This document shows positions 54,601 through 56,996 of a DNA stretch of 56,996 bases, in pieces. Position 1 is the first letter of the stretch. The number at the start of each line of letters is the position of its first letter. Under the pieces are notes generated by a model, which was given only the letters and a program-made list of their open reading frames with translations, made no database searches and had not been told where the DNA came from. This stretch comes from Acidobacteriota bacterium (GTDB lineage Bacteria > Acidobacteriota > Terriglobia > Terriglobales > Acidobacteriaceae), in NCBI GenBank assembly GCA_021800255.1, contig JAJYZC010000013.1, forward strand, positions 1 to 56,996, read 5' to 3'. The position numbers were made by a program, and so were the translations under genes.

Positions 54601-54983
54601 GCGCGACGCAGCAGATCGCTCTCCGTGGACGTGCCGGACAGCGCCTCGATCCGCGCGATTTCGGGATTGCTGGGATTGACCCTGCGCAGCCGGTCCAGCG
54701 CCGCGTTGGACTGCTCGAGGGAGCCGATCAGCCGCAGATCCCTGGCTAGGCCGGCGAGGGCTACCGCATTATTCGGATCGGAAAGAAGAACCTGTTTCCA
54801 GACTTGGATGGCCAGGTCAGGACGGCCCCGGGCCTCCAAAGCCTGTGCATTTTCCACCAGGATCGTTCGCGCCGCCGACGGAGACACCACAGGTCTTTTC
54901 TGCGCATAGCCCACCTGGAGCGCCAGCACCAGGCAGCACACGGCAACCACACGTTCTCCCCAAGCTCCCCGGCCTACGCTCAT
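48615..54983 (-). CDS. bcsC: Giant cellulose synthase subunit BcsC with duplicated TPR module
   Basis: BcsC guides cellulose through the periplasm and across the outer membrane. This protein is about 2122 residues, nearly twice E. coli BcsC (1157). The ATG at 54983 overlaps the bcsZ stop (ATGA), with GGAAG upstream; another ATG at 54995 adds four residues. A signal peptide ends near residue 27 (LALQVGYAQ). TPR repeats cover about 30-900. A module at 648-954 recurs at 1073-1378, with shared strings such as AWLLYN, VRRA..AMDNGN and ALALYKTIPM and a shared ending LLNP...LPAY. A Pro/Gln/Ala-rich linker follows (about 1366-1700), with a basic patch (LLRRRRTGRRMEQRYQRH) near 1622-1639. The C-terminal outer-membrane barrel (about 1700-2110) is intact and ends in beta strands. 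Confidence 0.93.
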   Translation of the reverse strand: MSVGRGAWGERVVAVCCLVLALQVGYAQKRPVVSPSAARTILVENAQALEARGRPDLAIQVWKQVLLSDPNNAVALAGLARDLRLIGSLEQSNAALDRLRRVNPSNPEIARIEALSGTSTESDLLRRAGKLAAEGRVEDAMRIYRQLFGDHPPGGTIGMAYYQTLFGTPNGKQEAIAGMRALAQQNPGDPRFAIALGIMLTYNAQTRDEGMRILRAHLNDPTARAGLRQAIIWNGANPNTLPELRAYLREHPNDAEVAGLIQQDERKMAQIGYGIARTPAEVAAYTALNDHRTAEAEQRFDALLAKEPNNGRVVAGLGFLRMQQKNFGEAIRYLTLAEQDGFRAAVVRRALATSRLWYIMNEALAAFNANELNLAAIDYRDALSIDPRRPEALTGLAGVLTKQGQYAAAAGVYERLVRVQPGNVQAWRGLFLSYAQQGDNQRALAAAGRFPPGVRYALERDPEYLRTLALVYQAEGRNRDAQRVLARALTLPFPGNGSSLEEDTKLQYAGILMAAEDYNRAAALYGQIVAADPNNLSAWMGMVSARHSLGEDEQALNDVKNMPADTYDAALANTGFLSTLAAMYQSAHQYAVAQAFLERAEKLETAAGTQPSVALQLQMASIYLLRNESATAFAIYRRVLEANPGRASAWKGLITALQASNRDTQAIEEIARMPAPVRQKLESDISFVQTEASLYAATGDTARALEYMQRVNAFYAKHRELPPPAIAIQNAWLLYNTGSDRALYSDLMQLGGRSDLTVAQREQVQNIWADWSVRRAGVAMDNGNYRRAVEILDAASQAFPNNLTVRKAVAGGYAQVGRAKEALALYKTIPMQNATSGDFQGAVGAALAANDKTQAEIWLRQALQRYPRDPAILALAARYEMARGDNARAADYYRASLAAMPAASPVDRLAHVLVYPEEDLRPHRAVTAADLYRLLNPDNQPFPKTTKLPPLPAYGPDPYNGLAPVVLPQPKTAAQQPQYTPASGSGPVSEIHWPSVHGAEQAAAAVSRNQLRVAELGRRGVPLPVSSGGAGAGLLGAGSMAQAGTDMPPASAQTASGQPVELSLHPPHSLASDAWKGLVFSLMAGNHYRQALDQLNKIPPDIRSQLDADVGFVQGIASLYMEVGDTGRAAEYMNEVENFHLLHRTEMPAGLEIQYAWLLYNMHNATGLYPVMMRLDQRTDLTAADRAQVNNIWASWAVRRAAEAMDNGNIVHGVELLQAAYEDYPNNLAVRRAIAGAYARVGRATDALALYKTIPMTGASAGDYQGAIAAAMTAGDMAQAEAWLRDALARYSNDPGILEQAARFEQARGDNARASDFWRAALAALPPGSPLEKLETGLDLPPSSFASPEPGDTKRLLNPQLYPLPAPSGGLPTLPAYPQPAPISQAAPPAAATQPAATEQTPQYEPPSNNPLPLPPAANPQAAPSEQETPPAGTAPAPAPPSNPPPIYYVPQSMNNPPPAGTANGGAQLSRYMGQMHMPPSGEYGDADGPESADSAQESLQQPANAASAMPSNGTSMEGVQTASQPMSAEAAEVETLFAGQTDSQITQGSEAVIHTIPNAQVGLPSVSGAAPPGQVQYTLAQNTPSAQQVTTGAYSAPTQQTTPPAQQPSTPPAKPSPSAHLLRRRRTGRRMEQRYQRHTLGNAPIVAPALPPEAVYPQPAAPPPQAYPSYSAAPYAPGGTGLTNQQLEQQNLPPLTGPYVRIQRQAPPLNPREIAEEQLAAIESGYSGWLGGTALLNYRSGTLGYAHLAAFESPFEASAPLGSAARIVAVAEPVFLDSGQADGTATMSVDECTTAGCSLTAIPEPIGTLTDPNVSPPAQQNAFGLGGELQLIFPHLALAGGYTPAGFLVSTFIARGMWNPGNGPLTFFFNRDSQRDSQLSYAGLRDPAGNTLATKGQIWGGVIDNQGSVQYSRASAESGFYLIAGGEYLTGYEVESNTQVNGTGGGYWRALTLPEYGNLSIGANFFAMHYAHNENAFTHGMGGYFSPQGYILANIPFTWAGHYGTKWHYNIMSAIGVQAFEQGQTPLWPLAADKPLESSQNNPQIPALTDVSANYDLNSEYAYQITPHWFAGGYLGANNTRNYSFASVGFFLRYMFRAQPSTATAPTGLFPSDGLRPFAVP
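50850..51767 (-). repeat. Duplicated TPR module of bcsC, copy B
   Basis: This encodes residues 1073-1378 of BcsC. It aligns by eye with copy A (52122-53042) over its full length, both ending in an LLNP and LPAY segment. The two copies are diverged, so the duplication is old. Confidence 0.75.
52122..53042 (-). repeat. Duplicated TPR module of bcsC, copy A
   Basis: This encodes residues 648-954. Shared landmarks with copy B are AWKGL at the start, the AWLLYN string, the VRRAGVAMDNGN and VRRAAEAMDNGN pair, and the ALALYKTIPM string. A non-repeated segment (residues 955-1072) separates the copies. Confidence 0.75.
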
Positions 54984-56158
54984 CGGCGCTTCCATTCTAC
55001 TTTCAGCTTGCCCTCGGGGCCAAACCGGAATCTGCCATCCAAAAATCCGGTTGCGAATAGGGCAAGATTCTGATCGTAATACCTCGGGTCCTTCCCATAC
55101 AATCCCGAAGATGGATTCCTCTCGGCGTCCATCCGCACCAGTTGCCGTCCTACCTCCCGCGATAGTCCCCGGTAAGCCCGCAAATAGGGCAGCACCGCCG
55201 CTGAAAACCCAATAGGTCCATCATGCTCCAATGGAACCCCGTCTTCACTCACCATTTCGGGGGGGGCATCATGATTGGCAAGGTAGACGCTCATCTCCGG
55301 AACGGCATTCAGGATTGCGGCGCGCGCCGGGCTTTTGTCCATCATCCCCGCCCAAAGGTACACGCGGATGGCGTCATAGCTGCCTCCGGGCCCGTCGTTT
55401 GCCGCCGTGGCCTGGTTTGCCGCAGACGGCTTGGCCACCGGATAAAATCCGTCGCCGGGATAGTAATCCACCCAATCCATCGCGTAGCCGTGGCGCGAAC
55501 TCTGCAGGATGAGAGTGGGAATGCCCTTAGCGATCTGCGCCCACTCGCCGGCCGGGTCCACAACCCCCAGCCGCGCAAAGATAAATTCGGGCAGGTAACT
55601 GGGATTCAGCGTTGTGGACTTCCCATGCTGGAAGCCGGTGGCTCCGGGCAGCAGCATGGGACCAAAGCCGGGCAGATCGGCCACCTCCTTTTGGGCGATG
55701 AGCGCCATCATCGACCGGCCCAAATCCGCATACGACGGCTCATCCCATAACCGGCCCGCCTCCACCAGCGTATAAGCCATCCACGTATCGGCGTCCGAAG
55801 CCGAATTGGGGTCGAGCGCCTTCCACTGTCCGTCCTTGTCCTTTCCCCACTGCCATGCCGGCAGGTGGGTGTGCAGATCGCCCTGGGCCAGGTTCGCCTG
55901 GGTCCAGTTCAACACCCGGTCAAAACAACCACGGTCGTTATCCACGAGCGCAAAGAACATGGCATACGCCTGGCCTTCTGAGGTGGTGTGCTGATCCCCG
56001 CGCGCATCGAATACCCGGCCTTGCGTATCGATGAACCGGGCTGAATACGAGTTCCACAGCGTCCAAGTCCTCTCCTTGCACCCGGCGCCCATGCATAAGA
56101 GCAATGAAGATACGGCCGCCAGCAAACCCTTCCCTGGCCGGAATGTGCGCAGGCCCAT
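54980..56158 (-). CDS. bcsZ: Cellulase BcsZ, glycoside hydrolase family 8
   Basis: BcsZ is a periplasmic endo-1,4-beta-glucanase that trims nascent cellulose. The 392-residue protein starts with a signal peptide containing LLLCMGAGC, which could be a weak lipobox with Cys 27, so it may be a lipoprotein. The GH8 motifs are present: the acid Glu 61 in TTSEGQAYAM, the Asp pair in ASDADTWMAYTL (122 and 124), and PSYLPEFIF. The length agrees with E. coli BcsZ (368). The stop overlaps the bcsC start by four bases. It is separated from bcsB by 316 bases with no gene seen. Confidence 0.95.
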   Translation of the reverse strand: MGLRTFRPGKGLLAAVSSLLLCMGAGCKERTWTLWNSYSARFIDTQGRVFDARGDQHTTSEGQAYAMFFALVDNDRGCFDRVLNWTQANLAQGDLHTHLPAWQWGKDKDGQWKALDPNSASDADTWMAYTLVEAGRLWDEPSYADLGRSMMALIAQKEVADLPGFGPMLLPGATGFQHGKSTTLNPSYLPEFIFARLGVVDPAGEWAQIAKGIPTLILQSSRHGYAMDWVDYYPGDGFYPVAKPSAANQATAANDGPGGSYDAIRVYLWAGMMDKSPARAAILNAVPEMSVYLANHDAPPEMVSEDGVPLEHDGPIGFSAAVLPYLRAYRGLSREVGRQLVRMDAERNPSSGLYGKDPRYYDQNLALFATGFLDGRFRFGPEGKLKVEWKRR

Positions 56159-56474
56159 CGCTGCAAATCTCCAACCGGGGGTGCAGTGGCCTCCCAGAGT
56201 TCAAGCCGGCAAAGATCGGGTCTTAAGCACCTGCCGGAGGTTCATTAGCCGCTCCGCATCCGCCGCACGCCTATGCCTCCTCCGGCGTATTCGCGCTTCC
56301 TCGCGGGTAGGTTTGTACTGCCGCAGACAAAACCATCCCCTTGCGGCCTAGCTTGCTGAAGACCTGTTCAACTACCCTGCGCCGGGCGGCAATGGAAAAC
56401 CTCTAAACCGGCTCCGCTCCGAGGGCGCCCTGCTTCAGGCGAACCCTCCTGGATTCAAAACTCCAGATCGCCTG
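56159..56474. other. 316-base gap between bcsB and bcsZ
   Basis: I see no supported gene, repeat or clear promoter here on either strand. The gap is longer than the other cellulose-gene junction (bcsZ-bcsC overlap), so bcsZ-bcsC may have their own promoter. Confidence 0.5.
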
Positions 56475-56996
56475 CTAATCCTCGCTGCCCCTCAAGCGCG
56501 CCCTGGCCCTCCTGCGCAGCCATTGTCTGGTCCAGATCGCCAACAGGAAGACAATAATAAATACGATCACTGCCCCTAACCAGGGCACTTGCATAAACCA
56601 CAAGGTCAGGCGCGTCCACAGCGGCAACTCACCCACATGATAGACCTTTGAGCCTACCCGGAAAGACTGAAAAGCGTCTTCCTGCGAGGCCGATACCGCG
56701 TGCAGCACCGCCACCGAACCGGAGATGTCGCTGGACTGTTGCACGTCGAGGAAGGTGCTCATGAAGGGTTCGAATTGATTGGCGTCGCGCAGGTGAATGG
56801 CCACAATGCTGCGGTCGCCGCCCGGCAAGTACGGAGACTCGATCCCTTCGATCACCGCATCTGGCGCTCCGCCGGCGATGAGCACGCCCGATTCGCGGTG
56901 TTGGTTCGATTTCAGCTTCCACCAGGCGTGATGCAGAGGAGCGAAGAATCCCTGCGTGTCATGGACCTGGATTTGGGCGCTGGTCAGGGATACCGG
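56475..56996 (-). CDS. bcsB: Cellulose synthase subunit BcsB, C-terminal part (runs off right edge)
   Basis: The frame is open from 56996 to the stop at 56475, giving the last 173 residues. They include the end of a periplasmic domain (LTSAQIQVHDTQGFFAPLHH, VLIAGGAPDAVIEGIESPY) and the C-terminal membrane helix (about the last 40 residues, VPWLGAVIVFIIVFLLAIW) with a basic tail RQWLRRRARARLRG. This is the shape of BcsB, the periplasmic carbohydrate-binding partner that anchors the BcsA synthase. The identification rests on the partial match together with bcsZ and bcsC downstream. The start, and bcsA, lie beyond the window. Confidence 0.85.
   Translation of the reverse strand, partial: PVSLTSAQIQVHDTQGFFAPLHHAWWKLKSNQHRESGVLIAGGAPDAVIEGIESPYLPGGDRSIVAIHLRDANQFEPFMSTFLDVQQSSDISGSVAVLHAVSASQEDAFQSFRVGSKVYHVGELPLWTRLTLWFMQVPWLGAVIVFIIVFLLAIWTRQWLRRRARARLRGSED

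Noticed and set aside
1-56996. CRISPR array, toxin-antitoxin pair, restriction-modification or other defence genes
   Set aside because: No regularly spaced repeats or recognisable defence genes were seen; the two AT-richer genes at 32602-34105 give no evidence for such a role.

Overview
The window is a high-GC bacterial chromosome segment, most likely from an Acidobacteriota (class Terriglobia) species. This rests on gene content and protein style: Ala/Pro-rich secreted proteins, a DUF2059 protein, a TonB-family protein with a Gly-rich linker, secreted M1 and S10 peptidases, and a bcsB-bcsZ-bcsC cellulose cluster. It is inference, since no rRNA is present. Most of the window is ordinary chromosome with housekeeping genes on both strands.

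Layout. (1) 1-700: the 5' part of a tyrosine-recombinase integrase read leftward, three direct repeats at its 5' end, and a tRNA-Ser(CGA) gene. This is the classical edge of an element integrated at a tRNA 3' end; the element itself lies left of the window. (2) 758-7525: a family-4 glycosyltransferase, a 1234-residue GH13-type protein and an adrenodoxin-reductase-like flavoprotein preceded by a perfect TGTGA-N6-TCACA site. (3) 7740-8884: a fluoride-resistance unit made of a sigma70-like promoter, a crcB-type fluoride riboswitch, crcB and a DUF190 gene. (4) 9014-17361: accA, a CPBP-family membrane protein lacking the metal-binding histidines, a secreted acidobacterial-type protein, a 59-residue zinc-ribbon gene, pyrF, a secreted TPR protein, a PspC/zinc-ribbon protein coupled to an alpha/beta hydrolase, and a Tat-exported cupin. 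(5) 17491-24247: leuS carrying an in-frame simple-sequence insertion, a coupled membrane protein, an S10 serine carboxypeptidase, an MCE/MlaD protein and acpS. (6) 24494-32560: recG, an HU-like protein with an unusual tail, a NatA/NatB-type ABC exporter, a DUF374 acyltransferase and queA. (7) 32602-34105: two apparently AT-richer accessory genes set between queA and polA. (8) 34138-48557: polA, an M1 aminopeptidase, a DUF2059 protein, ileS-lspA, a TonB-family protein, a beta-lactamase-family serine hydrolase, a secreted protein and lepB. (9) 48615-56996: bcsB (partial), bcsZ and a giant bcsC, reading leftward; bcsA is expected just beyond the right edge.

How the genes work together. The cellulose genes form one export machine: inner-membrane BcsB, periplasmic GH8 cellulase BcsZ, and a TPR plus outer-membrane-barrel BcsC. 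BcsC here is about twice the usual length because a roughly 305-residue module is duplicated and a Pro/Gln-rich linker has been added. The fluoride unit is a self-contained sensor and exporter. ileS-lspA overlap by one base and bcsZ-bcsC by four. No CRISPR array, complete insertion sequence or obvious defence island was seen. I found no convincing wholly new system. The most distinctive items are the duplicated BcsC, the simple-repeat insertion in leuS, the HU-like fusion, the tRNA-Ser element edge and a palindromic repeat family present twice.
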